Shown: positions 42,395 to 51,472, counted from the first letter of the stretch. The stretch is DNA of 64,000 nucleotides from Methanoregula boonei 6A8 (GCF_000017625.1 NC_009712.1:248001-312000); one strand, 5' to 3'. A program made the numbers and translations. The notes: generated by a model from the sequence alone, not told the origin.

Positions 42395-42859
42395 ATGCGA
42401 CTGATCGTTTCCTTCTTTGTTCTTGGCGCACTTGCCGCAGCGATCCTTGCCGGCGGCTGTATCTCTTCGGTTACGACCACAACCCCGACTGCCACCCCAA
42501 CCCCGTACGAGGTCCTCACCCCTCCGGGCAACACGCTTCTGGGGAACTGGACCGGGACAATGGTGAGCTATGACGAAGGTACGGGCTATGCAGATAATGG
42601 GAACCGGACCATGAGCATGGCAGTAACCGGTGAAAAGGACCGGCTCTTCTCCGGTACCATGGTGATCCAGGCCAACGGGACGTTGTACACGGTCCCGATC
42701 GCCGGCATCATGGCAAAGGACCGGCAGAGTTTTGTGCTTGTTGAGAAGAATTTCGGCTATGTGACCGGGACATTTGTCAACGGAAACGAGATCGAGCTTG
42801 ACTGGCATAACGATGGCCCAGAGATCGGCGTGGCAATCGATACGCTCCAGCGGGTGTGA
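42395..42859 (+). CDS. Secreted lipoprotein (154 aa)
   Basis: MRLIVSFFVLGALAAAILAG followed by Gly-Cys forms a signal peptide with lipobox LAGGC (Cys23). A short Thr/Pro linker leads to a beta-rich domain of about 115 residues (LLGNWTGTMVSYDEGTGYAD, FSGTMVIQANGTLYTVPIAG, FVNGNEIELDWHN), consistent with a small lipocalin-like or immunoglobulin-like barrel. No specific family identified. Probably anchored outside the membrane. Confidence 0.75.
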   Translation: MRLIVSFFVLGALAAAILAGGCISSVTTTTPTATPTPYEVLTPPGNTLLGNWTGTMVSYDEGTGYADNGNRTMSMAVTGEKDRLFSGTMVIQANGTLYTVPIAGIMAKDRQSFVLVEKNFGYVTGTFVNGNEIELDWHNDGPEIGVAIDTLQRV

Positions 42860-42900
42860 CCCGGGCGGCCTGCATCACAGGTTTTTCCCGGCGGCCGCAA

Positions 42901-42909
42901 TTTTTTTTT
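42901..42909. terminator. T-tract between convergent lipoprotein and RNase III-like genes
   Basis: Nine T residues on the plus strand at 42901-42909, about 40 bases after the lipoprotein stop. On the minus strand the RNase III-like gene ends near a T7 run (A7 at about 42931-42937 on plus). A bidirectional T-rich terminator region. Confidence 0.4.
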
Positions 42910-42929
42910 ACTTTGGAACGTGGGGTGTA

Positions 42930-43394
42930 TTAAAAAAACTTCAGGCCTTCGAGCAACACCTGTACTGCTGCAAGCCCGTCTTTTCCCTGCCTACGGGTAT
43001 CGAGGAAGACGGCACCAATGAGTGCCTCAAATGCGGCGTCGAACGCCTGGCTCCCCTGCTCCCAGACCTTATTTTTCTCCTCGCCTTTTCCCCAGCGGAT
43101 GAATTTGTGGAGCTGGAATTTTTCTGCGAATGCCCGGGTCTTGTCGCGGTTGACTCCCCGGATCTTTTCTGAGGTGAGTGTACCCTTGTCCCGGATGCCG
43201 CTTTCGTACAGCCGGGTTGCAACCACGGCCCCGAGCACCGCGTCGCCCACAGTGGCAAGCGGGTCCATGCAGTCATTTCCGGCTGTGGGATTTTCGTTAA
43301 TGTACGCCTGCCGGGTCAGGGCTGCATCAAGGATGGTGCGGTCTTTGATGGTGAAGCCGAGCCGGGTTTCGAGTTCGGAGAGGGGGGAGGGCAT
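42930..43394 (-). CDS. RNase III-like domain protein with partial catalytic site (154 aa)
   Basis: A single RNase III-type domain with no dsRNA-binding domain. The signature region is DPLATVGDAVLGAVVATRLY and the second catalytic helix is FDAAFEALIGAVFLD. Compared with the usual pattern (E..LGD and DAFE), the first Glu is Ala47 and the helix Asp position is Ala121 (with Asp119 two residues before). Asp51 and Glu123 are conserved. It may be inactive, Mini-III-like or use a different metal arrangement. Confidence 0.75.
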   Translation of the reverse strand: MPSPLSELETRLGFTIKDRTILDAALTRQAYINENPTAGNDCMDPLATVGDAVLGAVVATRLYESGIRDKGTLTSEKIRGVNRDKTRAFAEKFQLHKFIRWGKGEEKNKVWEQGSQAFDAAFEALIGAVFLDTRRQGKDGLAAVQVLLEGLKFF

Positions 43395-43753
43395 ATACGA
43401 TTACCTATGGTGATTACCGGTACGGGCATTAATCGTTGTCGTGTGCCGGGATCTTGCGCAAACAAGTGTGAGTCCTGTGCGAGATGGAAGTTTTTATTGC
43501 CCATATGATGGAAGTACATTTCTTGGGGAACCCCTCTCATCCGCAGATTAACACCATTTTGAGCGGGACTCCCCAAAAGAATGGGGAAGCACCATACGGA
43601 TTTCCCCTCATGGGGATCCATCAGACAACCTTCCACCACCCCACTCTTTGCAGCAACTCTTTTTTCCCGGATATTTCAGGATCGCATCCTTTTCGCAAAA
43701 GTGATATGCCGGCAGCGGCAAGGTTCGCATAACCAGAAGGAGGTGGCAGGAAC
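43395..43753. other. Intergenic stretch with consecutive short hairpins
   Basis: About 359 bases. Between 43533 and 43616 there are three short G4/C4 hairpins: GGGGAACCCC, then CCCCAAAAGAATGGGG, then CCCCTCATGGGG, with a T-rich element upstream at about 43492. An 82-codon ORF runs through the hairpins and is unconvincing. A small RNA or attenuator-like element is possible. The sixA ribosome-binding site (GGAGGTGGC) lies at the right end. Confidence 0.45.
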
Positions 43754-44248
43754 ATGGACCTTTATCTTCTCCGGCACGGTAAAGCCGGGCAGTCCCCGGG
43801 CGGATTTGACGATAACACCCGGCCTTTGACCGCGGAAGGAAAAAAGGAGATCCGGAACGCAGGCCGGTTCCTTAAGAAAAGGAAGATCCGGTTTGACGGG
43901 ATCGCAACAAGCCCCCTGCTCCGGGCCCGCGAAACTGCGGAGATCGTGGCAAAAGTGACCGGCGCAAAAGAGGACCCGGCAATCTGGGACGAGCTAGCCC
44001 CCAACGGCGACCCGGATACCTTGTGCTACCAGGCCTCGCAGTACGGCGATGATGCAGTGCTCCTTCTTGTGGGCCACGAGCCCTCGCTTGCCGGCCTGAT
44101 CTCGCGGGTCATTGCCAGGGAAGGCAGCGCTTCGGTTGCGCTCGGGAAAGGAGGCCTTGCCAAGATCCGGCACTTTTCATTCGAACACTCCCCATCCGGT
44201 GAGCTCCAGTGGCTGCTTACCTCCGGGCTGCTTTCTGAAATGGAATAA
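43754..44248 (+). CDS. sixA: Phosphohistidine phosphatase SixA family
   Basis: A 164-residue histidine-phosphatase-superfamily protein. The catalytic motif is LRHGKAG (Arg7, His8, Gly9), and GHEPS near residue 112 holds the second histidine; TSPLLRARETAE supplies the Arg/Glu. This layout and length match SixA, which removes phosphate from phosphohistidine on HPt-like proteins. In a window with several histidine kinases that would be a natural partner function, though the target is unknown. Confidence 0.88.
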   Translation: MDLYLLRHGKAGQSPGGFDDNTRPLTAEGKKEIRNAGRFLKKRKIRFDGIATSPLLRARETAEIVAKVTGAKEDPAIWDELAPNGDPDTLCYQASQYGDDAVLLLVGHEPSLAGLISRVIAREGSASVALGKGGLAKIRHFSFEHSPSGELQWLLTSGLLSEME

Positions 44249-44306
44249 GGCCCCCCTCCTGACTGCCACCTTTTTTGCTTTCCTTCACCCATCTTTTCCT
44301 GTACCT

Positions 44307-45335
44307 ATGATCGTCCTGCGTCTTCTTGCCGATGCAGATATTCCGGTGATCAAATCCTGGCCGCATTATCCGCCGGAATTTGCCGGGCTGGACTACAGCC
44401 TGCGGGACGGAGGCTGGCTGGACACGCACCGGAATGAACCCGGTACCGTGGTCTTTGCAGCAACAGAGAACGGTAAACTTGTCGGCTTCTCGCTCCTGGT
44501 GCAGGGCCTTGAAGGGGTGTCCGAGTTCATGGTGGCGCTCCACCCTGAACGGATCGGGGGCGGTCTCGGGAGAACGATCGTACGCCTGACGCTCGCACGA
44601 GGGTTTTCCTGCCCGGGGACTGCACGGATCCGGCTGATTGTAAGAAAGAACAATTTCCGGGCAAAGGCCCTCTATACCTCCCTGCATTTTGTACGGACCG
44701 GGGAACTGGTCAAGGAGATCCAGGGAGATCCTGTAGCATTCTTTGAAATGGAGATCACCCGGGAAGATTTTACCAAAGGAGAAGGGATTATGAAACAGGT
44801 ATTGCTGGTCATCGATGTGCAGAACGAATATTTCAGCGGGGCCCTGCCAGTCACGTACCCGGAGGGCAGCCTTGGGAATATCCTAAAAGCCATGGACCAT
44901 GCGCACAGCGCCCGCATGCCGGTGGTCGTCATCCGTCACACAAACCCTGCCCCGGGTGCGCCGGCATTTGGGCAGGGATCGCCGGGCGCAGATCTCCACC
45001 CGGAGATCAAAAAGCGTCAGGCAGATCTCGTAATTGAGAAGCACTATCCCGGGAGTTTTACCGGGACGGAGCTTTCCGCGTGGCTTAAGGAAAACAGGAT
45101 CACCACCGTGACGATTGCAGGATACATGACCCAGATGTGCTGCGATACGACCGCCCGACAGGCATTCCACGAAGGCTATGCCGTGAACTTCCTCTCCGAT
45201 GCCACCGGGACGCTGTCGATTACAAACACTGCCGGGTCTGTCTCCGCTGCCGATCTCCACCGGGCAATCCTCGTCACCCAGCAGATGGTTTTTTCCCGGG
45301 TGCTTTCCACCGCAGAGTGGATCGCGGAGACTTAA
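44307..45335 (+). CDS. GNAT acetyltransferase-isochorismatase-family cysteine hydrolase fusion (342 aa)
   Basis: One reading frame encodes two domains. Residues about 1-155 are a GNAT N-acetyltransferase (PERIGGGLGRTIVRLTL is the acetyl-CoA P-loop). Residues 162-342 are an isochorismatase-like hydrolase: LLVIDVQNEYFSG gives the Asp, and TIAGYMTQMCCDTTARQAF the catalytic Cys. At the join is a second start-like ATG (44790) preceded by GGAGAAGGGA, so a shorter hydrolase may also be made from an internal start. No stop separates the domains. Substrates are unknown. Confidence 0.85.
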   Translation: MIVLRLLADADIPVIKSWPHYPPEFAGLDYSLRDGGWLDTHRNEPGTVVFAATENGKLVGFSLLVQGLEGVSEFMVALHPERIGGGLGRTIVRLTLARGFSCPGTARIRLIVRKNNFRAKALYTSLHFVRTGELVKEIQGDPVAFFEMEITREDFTKGEGIMKQVLLVIDVQNEYFSGALPVTYPEGSLGNILKAMDHAHSARMPVVVIRHTNPAPGAPAFGQGSPGADLHPEIKKRQADLVIEKHYPGSFTGTELSAWLKENRITTVTIAGYMTQMCCDTTARQAFHEGYAVNFLSDATGTLSITNTAGSVSAADLHRAILVTQQMVFSRVLSTAEWIAET

Positions 45336-45439
45336 AAGAAGGATTCGTTTTCTTTGGCCGGAAAAATCCGGCCGACACTAAAAAACACCTGAATTACGGC
45401 GGGGAACTTCGGGCATTTACCCTATAAAAGAGGTTTACT

Positions 45440-45598
45440 ATGCAATCTTATGTCTGTCAGGCCTGTGGCCACAAGTACGTACCGAAGAAAGGGGACGCAG
45501 CAGGGAATATCCCGGCGGGAACCTCATTTGAGGCCCTGCCCACGGACTGGACCTGCCCGGCCTGTTTTGCCGGAAGGGACGAGTTTTGGCCCGTGTAA
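45440..45598 (+). CDS. Rubredoxin
   Basis: A 52-residue single-iron redox protein. Four cysteines ligate iron: Cys6 and Cys9 in YVCQACGHKYVPKKGD and Cys39 and Cys42 in WTCPACFAGRDEF. The usual Gly after the fourth cysteine is Phe43. The aromatic core residues Tyr4, Tyr13, Trp37 and Phe49 are present. The start ATG follows GAGGT. Rubredoxins in methanogens pass electrons to oxidative-stress enzymes such as rubrerythrin or flavodiiron proteins, none of which is adjacent here. Confidence 0.9.
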   Translation: MQSYVCQACGHKYVPKKGDAAGNIPAGTSFEALPTDWTCPACFAGRDEFWPV

Positions 45599-45616
45599 GG
45601 GGGGTCACCCGGGATC

Positions 45617-45641
45617 TTTTTTTTTAAAGTTTACTTTTTTT
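45617..45641 (+). terminator. T-rich terminator after rubredoxin
   Basis: A run of nine T residues at 45617-45625 and another of seven at about 45635-45641 lie 18-45 bases after the rubredoxin stop, fitting archaeal U-tract termination. Confidence 0.5.
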
Positions 45642-45728
45642 GTAGCCTGCGGATCGCACTTTCCAGCGTGATTTCCCCCGTATTATCATTTCGGAATATT
45701 TATTTTGGTTTAAATAAATTATTCATCT

Positions 45729-46637
45729 ATGAAAAAAACGGGAATTCTCCTTGTTCTGGCGTTTATCCTTCTTTTTTTTGTCGTTGCTGCCGGGTGTATG
45801 AACCTTGCAATGACTGAGAAATACACCGTGAGCCAGGATGCACAGATCACCCATGCGGAATATGACCTGAACATGGATCGTTCAACGTATAACCTTCTTA
45901 AACTCGGGGCAGAACACGAAGGCTATGATTCGGTACAGGCACTTCTGGAGAGAAATCTCACAAAGACCCTTGGCCCGGGGAATGTGTCCTACACTGAAAC
46001 ATGGGATAACCAGAACAACAAGGTAACGCTCTCGTTTTCCAGTACGGATACCTATTCCCCTCCTTCCGATTCCAAAATAAGCATCCGGAAAGATGGCGAC
46101 AATCTCGTGTACCAGGATGATACCTTTTATTCACCACAAGCCTTGCAGTCCCTTGGGGCAGGAGAATCCGCCGCGTCTCTTACAACTCCTGTACCAACGC
46201 CGGCCCCTACCTCGGCGCTGGTGTATAATGCAACGACCCATGGTTATGATCTCATTACTATAACCCCGACCCCGGTACCTACCAAATGGATTTGGAACAG
46301 CTCCCTCCAAAAGTATGAACAGGTCGAGATTACCCCGACACCGGCAGTCCCGCTGTTCAATGCCTCTGAGGAGCGGGAGATGATGGGGGCGATGCTTTCC
46401 GGGGTCTCGGTGGACTATTACCTGGAGATGCCAGGAAAGATCGTCAACACCTCGGCCACAGTCGTAAATAACAACAAGGCGGAGTGGCATTTTGGCGGCG
46501 CCGATCTTATGAATACTTCAATCTACGCCGAAAGCCAGCCGCCCTCACTTCTGCCGGGCTTTACCTCGTTCGTTGCGGTTGCCGGGTGTGCCCTGGTCGT
46601 CCTGTTCCTTGGGCGCAGGAAAAATAAATCCCGGTAG
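45729..46637 (+). CDS. Surface lipoprotein with C-terminal PGF-CTERM-like anchor
   Basis: A 302-residue exported protein. The N-terminus has a signal peptide and lipobox (VVAAGC, Cys22). A domain of about 120 residues follows, with many NxS/T sequons. Then comes a Thr/Pro-rich stretch including TITPTPVPTKW and EITPTPAVP. The C-terminus reads LPGFTSFVAVAGCALVVLFL then basic residues, the tripartite PGF-CTERM pattern recognised by archaeosortase A. Having both a lipobox and a PGF-CTERM-like tail is unusual. Confidence 0.8.
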   Translation: MKKTGILLVLAFILLFFVVAAGCMNLAMTEKYTVSQDAQITHAEYDLNMDRSTYNLLKLGAEHEGYDSVQALLERNLTKTLGPGNVSYTETWDNQNNKVTLSFSSTDTYSPPSDSKISIRKDGDNLVYQDDTFYSPQALQSLGAGESAASLTTPVPTPAPTSALVYNATTHGYDLITITPTPVPTKWIWNSSLQKYEQVEITPTPAVPLFNASEEREMMGAMLSGVSVDYYLEMPGKIVNTSATVVNNNKAEWHFGGADLMNTSIYAESQPPSLLPGFTSFVAVAGCALVVLFLGRRKNKSR

Positions 46638-47636
46638 CCGGGCGGGGGTTATCCGGTTTTTTTTTCTTTTTTTTAGGATGCTTATGTTTTACCGCAGCAA
46701 GAGCGAGTTTGCCGGTGCCGGTGAAACAGCAGATGACAATCATCGTTATTCTTACACCGCGCCACCGGTGATTGCGCCAATGCGTGCTTGATCCCGAACA
46801 TGATCCGAGCCTCCCGGCTTACCCGAATGTCCCCGGTGCAGGCCGCTTCATCCGCGGGCCAGTCATATGCGTTCCATCTTGGAAGACCTCATCCCATCCG
46901 GGCCCATATGGGGCTCTGATTTCCCTTCCCGGACCTAAAAAAAGCCCGTATCGGGCTCCGTTTAAAAATAAGCTCATATCGGCCTTATTTTGGCAATCGG
47001 ACAAAATAAAAAGTTCTCATAAACGCGTTTTACGGCCCGATCTCATGCCCGTATGGGTTTTTGGTCGAGAATGAAAAAAGGGGCCATTCCCGGGGCCTCT
47101 GCGGCCCGCTAATGGGCATTATATGGTGCTCAATTTTGGCGTATTTTTTAAAACAGGGGCATTTATGGGCACGGATTTCCAGGCAGGACAATCGGACGGT
47201 TTTACGGACGTATTTTGGAAGAGAAGTTCAGGTTGGCATCCCCATGTTGCGTGGTATTACCCTGAAAAATTATCCAAAACAATCCTGTCCGTTACGCTAA
47301 ACGAATGAGGATATTTCCGTCTTTGCCGCATCATCCTGATAACAGTTATCCAGTTTCCTTCCTGTGCCCCGGTGTATGTACCTGAAATCCGCTCACCTGT
47401 GGAGTGTCATTTGGGAATTATTTCAAGATCATAATCAGCTCTCCGTCAGGAATGGTCATTTTCTTTTTTTGGAAGGTTCTGATATCTTCCCGGGTTCATG
47501 GCGAGGTAATGAGGGAGGAAACCGGCTCGCACATTTGTGCAGAAACTGTTCGTTCCAAAAAATGAAACATGTAGTACCTAATTTTAACTGTGACATGCAT
47601 TCCCCATAAAAGGTATATTTCCCGCAGATGGTTCTT
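46638..47636. other. Gene-poor region of about 1 kb with short inverted repeats
   Basis: After a T-rich terminator this stretch has uneven composition and several hairpin-like elements: AGCCCGTATCGGGCT at about 46943-46957, GCCCATATGGGGC near 46904-46916, and CCCGTATGGG near 47048. Small ORFs exist on both strands but none has a recognisable signal, domain or codon pattern. The right end should contain the promoter of the kinase at 47637. I cannot say whether it is a decayed gene or non-coding RNA. Confidence 0.5.
46657..46674 (+). terminator. Long T-tract terminator after the surface lipoprotein
   Basis: Nine T, one C, eight T at 46657-46674, about 20 bases after the stop at 46637. Strong candidate for archaeal T-rich transcription termination. 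Confidence 0.55.
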
Positions 47637-49601
47637 ATGATACCCATTCTTTATGTGGATGATGAGCCTTCCCTGCTCGAGCTTGGCAAGCTGTATCTTG
47701 AGCGGACAAACGAATTTACCGTCACCACTGCACCATCCGCGTCTGTTGCACTCGATCGGTTAAAATCCAACAGTATCAAAGCCATTGTTTCCGATTACCA
47801 GATGCCGGACATTGATGGCATTGAATTTTTAAAACGGGTGAGGGAAAAGGACAAGACCATTCCGTTCATTTTGTTTACCGGCAAGGGCAGGGAAGAGATC
47901 GCGGTCAAAGCCTTTGAAAACGGTGCTGACTCGTATATCCAGAAAGGGGGGGATTCAAAATCGCAGTTTGCCGAGCTGGTGCAAAAGCTCAAGGTTGTCG
48001 TTGACCACCGGCGGGCGGAGGTCCAGGTCACTACCCTCCACCGGCTCTATACAACGCTTTCCGCAACCAACAAGGCGATCATCCATATTCATGACAAAAA
48101 GGAATTACTGAGCGAGATTTGCCGGATTGCTGTTGATACCGGTGGCTTTTCCCTGGCCTGGGCCGGCATTGCCAATACCCAAACCCACAGCATAGAACCC
48201 GTTGCGATAGCAGGTTCGGATAAGGGCTTCCTTGGTACGATCACCATATCGACCGATGACACACCAACCGGGAGGGGCCCGACCGGAACTGCATTCCGCA
48301 AAAAATCATTCAATGTCTGTAATGATATCGAACGTGATTCAAAGAAGGCGAATCCGTGGCGCAAAGGTGCACTCGAATGGGGCTATCGCTCGCTTGCTGC
48401 GTTCCCCTTTGCAACCGGTTCCCGAAATGCAGGTGTGATTACCTTCTATGCTTCTGAACCGGGATTTTTTAACGACCAGATCATCCGGCTTCTCGAAGAA
48501 CAATCCGGGGATATCTCGTTTGCTCTCCAGACCCTTGACCACGAAGAGCAGCGAAGAGCAGCCGAAAACCACTTAAAAAAATCAGAACTCCAGTACCGGC
48601 GGCTGTTTGAAACTGCGCAGGATGCGATTCTGATCCTTGACGGGGATACCGGTGAAGTTATCGATGCAAATACCTTTATTCTCGATATGCTGGGATACCC
48701 GCTTGAGTATTTCCTCGGAAAGCACCTCTGGGAACTCGGGTTTCTTAAAAACAAATCCCTTGCACAGGATGCGTTTGTGAGATTGAAAACTCAGAAGTAT
48801 ATCCGGTATGAGGATCTGCCCCTTGAAACACAACAGGGCACGCCTATGCACGTGGAATTCATCAGTAATGTCTATGCCGTTGGTGAAAAGAATATCATCC
48901 AGTGCAACATCAGGGATATCACCGAACGGAAACGTGCTGAAGATGCACTCGCCCTTGCCAGTAAGAAACTCAACCTCCTCTCCTCGATAACCCGGCACGA
49001 TATCAATAATCAGCTCCAGGCCCTGAGTGAATACCTGGAACTCTCAAAAGAGGTACTTGCTGACCCTGCTGCGCTCTCCCGGTATATTGCAAATGAGGAG
49101 CGTATAGCCGCAACCATCGGCCACCAGATCGCGTTTACCCGGGAATATGAGGATCTCGGGGTCAGGGCGCCGGTCTGGCAGCAGTTACCGGAGATTATTC
49201 GCTTGGCGGGATCGCAGGTTCCAGATAATACCATCGCCTTTGAATTTTCCACCGATCATCTTGAAATTTATGCAGACCCGCTTCTGATAAAGGTCTTTTA
49301 TAACCTGTTCGATAATGCCCGGCAGCACGGCGGAGGAGTGACCCGGATAACTATATCCCCCCATATAAGCGGCGCCGGACTCATTATCACGGTTGAAGAT
49401 AACGGAAAAGGAATACCCGGGGAAGACAAACCGCACGTGTTTGAACGCGGTTTTGGGAAAAATACCGGGCTTGGCCTGTTTCTCGCCCGTGAAATCCTGT
49501 CGATTACCGGTATTTCCATCAGTGAGACAGGTGTCCCGGGCACCGGAGCGCGGTTTGAGATTGCGGTCCCAAACGAAGCATTCCGGTTCATGGATCCGTA
49601 A
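47637..49601 (+). CDS. Receiver-GAF-PAS histidine kinase (654 aa)
   Basis: The domain order is receiver (1-120; Asp53 in VSDYQMPDIDG, intact acidic pair), GAF (about 145-300), PAS with PAC (about 320-435; YRRLFETAQDAILILDGDTG to CNIRDITERK), then the kinase core (H-box SSITRHDINNQLQAL, N-box FYNLFDNARQHGG, G-boxes DNGKGIP and NTGLGLFLA). All critical residues are present. An in-frame ATG nine bases upstream (47628) is an alternative start; 47637 gives the same N-terminus as its relatives. Isolated, no adjacent output gene. Confidence 0.92.
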   Translation: MIPILYVDDEPSLLELGKLYLERTNEFTVTTAPSASVALDRLKSNSIKAIVSDYQMPDIDGIEFLKRVREKDKTIPFILFTGKGREEIAVKAFENGADSYIQKGGDSKSQFAELVQKLKVVVDHRRAEVQVTTLHRLYTTLSATNKAIIHIHDKKELLSEICRIAVDTGGFSLAWAGIANTQTHSIEPVAIAGSDKGFLGTITISTDDTPTGRGPTGTAFRKKSFNVCNDIERDSKKANPWRKGALEWGYRSLAAFPFATGSRNAGVITFYASEPGFFNDQIIRLLEEQSGDISFALQTLDHEEQRRAAENHLKKSELQYRRLFETAQDAILILDGDTGEVIDANTFILDMLGYPLEYFLGKHLWELGFLKNKSLAQDAFVRLKTQKYIRYEDLPLETQQGTPMHVEFISNVYAVGEKNIIQCNIRDITERKRAEDALALASKKLNLLSSITRHDINNQLQALSEYLELSKEVLADPAALSRYIANEERIAATIGHQIAFTREYEDLGVRAPVWQQLPEIIRLAGSQVPDNTIAFEFSTDHLEIYADPLLIKVFYNLFDNARQHGGGVTRITISPHISGAGLIITVEDNGKGIPGEDKPHVFERGFGKNTGLGLFLAREILSITGISISETGVPGTGARFEIAVPNEAFRFMDP

Positions 49602-49943
49602 TAAAAAAACCGGCTCTCGCAGAGTGCTGGTGCATTTCCGGAATTTTAACAGAAATGATCCCCTTGTGCCAGCGTCCCCATGGGCGTTAGGAGACAGTTT
49701 GAATTTTTTTCCTGAACCGGTCCCCCCCCGACATTACATCACCGTTCCCCAAAATTAATACATTATCTGTCGGGCATCACGCGTTATTCCCGGAGGGAGA
49801 AGTGCCTGAACTGAACGGGGATCCCCTATGCTCCACCACCTTTTTGCACAGCATCTTCGCTTTTTACCCTGAATGATAGGATATAAAAAATCTGGATATA
49901 TTTATAGCACGGGACGTGTAGTATACAACGAAGTGGAACGTGT
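49602..49943. other. Intergenic region between kinase and surface protein gene
   Basis: About 342 bases without a convincing ORF. An AT-rich block near 49875-49910 (GGATATAAAAAATC, then ATATATTTATAGC) is the likely promoter of the gene at 49944. No repeat or RNA recognised. Confidence 0.5.
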
Positions 49944-51317
49944 ATGAAACCCCGGTTTGAAAAACGTCTGGCAGTCGGTATGATCATTGCGGCCCTTGCC
50001 TGTCTCATACTCCTGCCTGTCCCCATTGACGGCCTGAAAGTGATCGGTTCCATTTATACCGGTAACGTCTCGCCCGGCCAGACCGTTATCTTTCCGATGA
50101 CCATAAGCCTGGGTGCAAATGATCCCCCCATGGATATGGTAGTGGATGTCATGGGATTCGGGCAGTCCCCGGATAAGAGTTATGTGGCCCTTGATCCGTC
50201 TTCTGATACCAGTCCCTACTCGGCCCGGAGCTACATCTCAATCGATAACCGGACATTCCATCTTGATCCCGGTGCTTCGGAAACGGTTGATGCGACGATC
50301 TCCGTGCCGGGTGATGCCGGTCCCGGCGGGAGATATGCAATTATTTCCATCCACGGTCTGCCGAACGGTACAGGATCCACACTCGTTGTTACAGCGATAA
50401 ATGTCCCGGTGATGATGACGATCGACAGTCCCGGTATTACCCAGACAGGGACGATAACGGGTTTAACTACGGGAACTATTGTTGCAGGCCAACCGCTTGC
50501 TCTTATAACCTCATTTAAAAATACCGGCAATCACCACTATGCAAATACCATCAACAATGTGCAGGTCACTGACGGCAGCGGAAAACAGGTTGCCCTCTTG
50601 TCAACCGATCCTACACTGTACTCGATTATCCCCGGTAACACGGTCAATTTTGTCGTGAATCTCAATGCTGCATTGTCGCCGGGAACGTACACGATGCTGT
50701 CCAACGTATCCCTAAAGGACGGTACACTCCTCGATTCAAAGACTGCCAGCTTTGAAGTGAACAGCAGCTACACTGCTCCTGTGCAGGAAACAAGTGTCGC
50801 CCTGACCCCGAAAAACCCTGCGGTACTGGCATCTTCTGACGGGAGGATAGCGGTTAGTTTCCCGGCCGGTGCGGTCATATCGGATGTCACGGTTACGTTA
50901 AAACCGTTCTCACTGGATCAGCTTCCCGGACTGCCTGCCGGAACAACAGCCGGTGGCACGTGTTTCGAGATAGACGGGTTGTCCGGACTTCTCTCAAAAG
51001 ATGCGATGATCAGTGTCAACTACTCCAGCTCAGATCTTGATGCTGCCGGGGGAGACGCATCGAAACTTGTTCTTGCACGGTACGACCAGTCCGGCAGCTC
51101 GTGGACCCTGCTCCCGACAACCGTGAACAAGGATACAACGACCCTGTCTGCAACAACAAACCAGTTCAGCACCTGGGCAGTCATCGCGTCTTCCACACCG
51201 GGTACACAAACCGGTGGACAGTCCAAAGGTATCCTTGCCCCGGATGTAACAACGGTCTTTCTCTCTCTTTGCCTGACTGTCGTAATCTTCGGGGCATGGA
51301 AGAGAAGAGAACGGTAA
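49944..51317 (+). CDS. Large exported surface protein (457 aa) with C-terminal membrane segment
   Basis: A signal peptide (VGMIIAALACLILLPVPID) precedes a long extracellular part. Residues about 30-160 resemble the immunoglobulin-like DUF916/WxL-interacting fold (YTGNVSPGQTVIFPMTISLG). Residues about 175-275 are a further beta domain (SFKNTGNHHYANTINNVQVT). The C-terminal region (about 285-415) has the pattern SSDGRIAVSFPAGAVISDVT, then WTLLPTTVNKDTTTLSATTN, resembling PGF-pre-PGF-like modules. A TM helix (TVFLSLCLTVVIFGAW) ends in KRRER. No enzymatic motif. Likely a membrane-anchored envelope protein. Confidence 0.8.
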   Translation: MKPRFEKRLAVGMIIAALACLILLPVPIDGLKVIGSIYTGNVSPGQTVIFPMTISLGANDPPMDMVVDVMGFGQSPDKSYVALDPSSDTSPYSARSYISIDNRTFHLDPGASETVDATISVPGDAGPGGRYAIISIHGLPNGTGSTLVVTAINVPVMMTIDSPGITQTGTITGLTTGTIVAGQPLALITSFKNTGNHHYANTINNVQVTDGSGKQVALLSTDPTLYSIIPGNTVNFVVNLNAALSPGTYTMLSNVSLKDGTLLDSKTASFEVNSSYTAPVQETSVALTPKNPAVLASSDGRIAVSFPAGAVISDVTVTLKPFSLDQLPGLPAGTTAGGTCFEIDGLSGLLSKDAMISVNYSSSDLDAAGGDASKLVLARYDQSGSSWTLLPTTVNKDTTTLSATTNQFSTWAVIASSTPGTQTGGQSKGILAPDVTTVFLSLCLTVVIFGAWKRRER

Positions 51318-51326
51318 TTTTTTTTT
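51318..51326 (+). terminator. T-tract terminator after the surface protein
   Basis: A run of nine T residues right after the stop at 51317, followed by further T-rich sequence to about 51333. Confidence 0.5.
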
Positions 51327-51472
51327 AATTTTTGTTAAAATATGTATGTACGGGAACACCTCCCGCATTTTTTTATTTGGGGGCTGCTGCCGGCATACTC
51401 CCCGCTGACTTCGCGATCAACCCTGCAGGAGAGCACACCGTGTTTATTGCAGGAGAAAAAAAAGAGACGCGA

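Noticed and set aside
47061-47300. 79-codon plus-strand ORF in the 1-kb gap
   Set aside because: Irregular composition and no start signal or domain. More likely non-coding.
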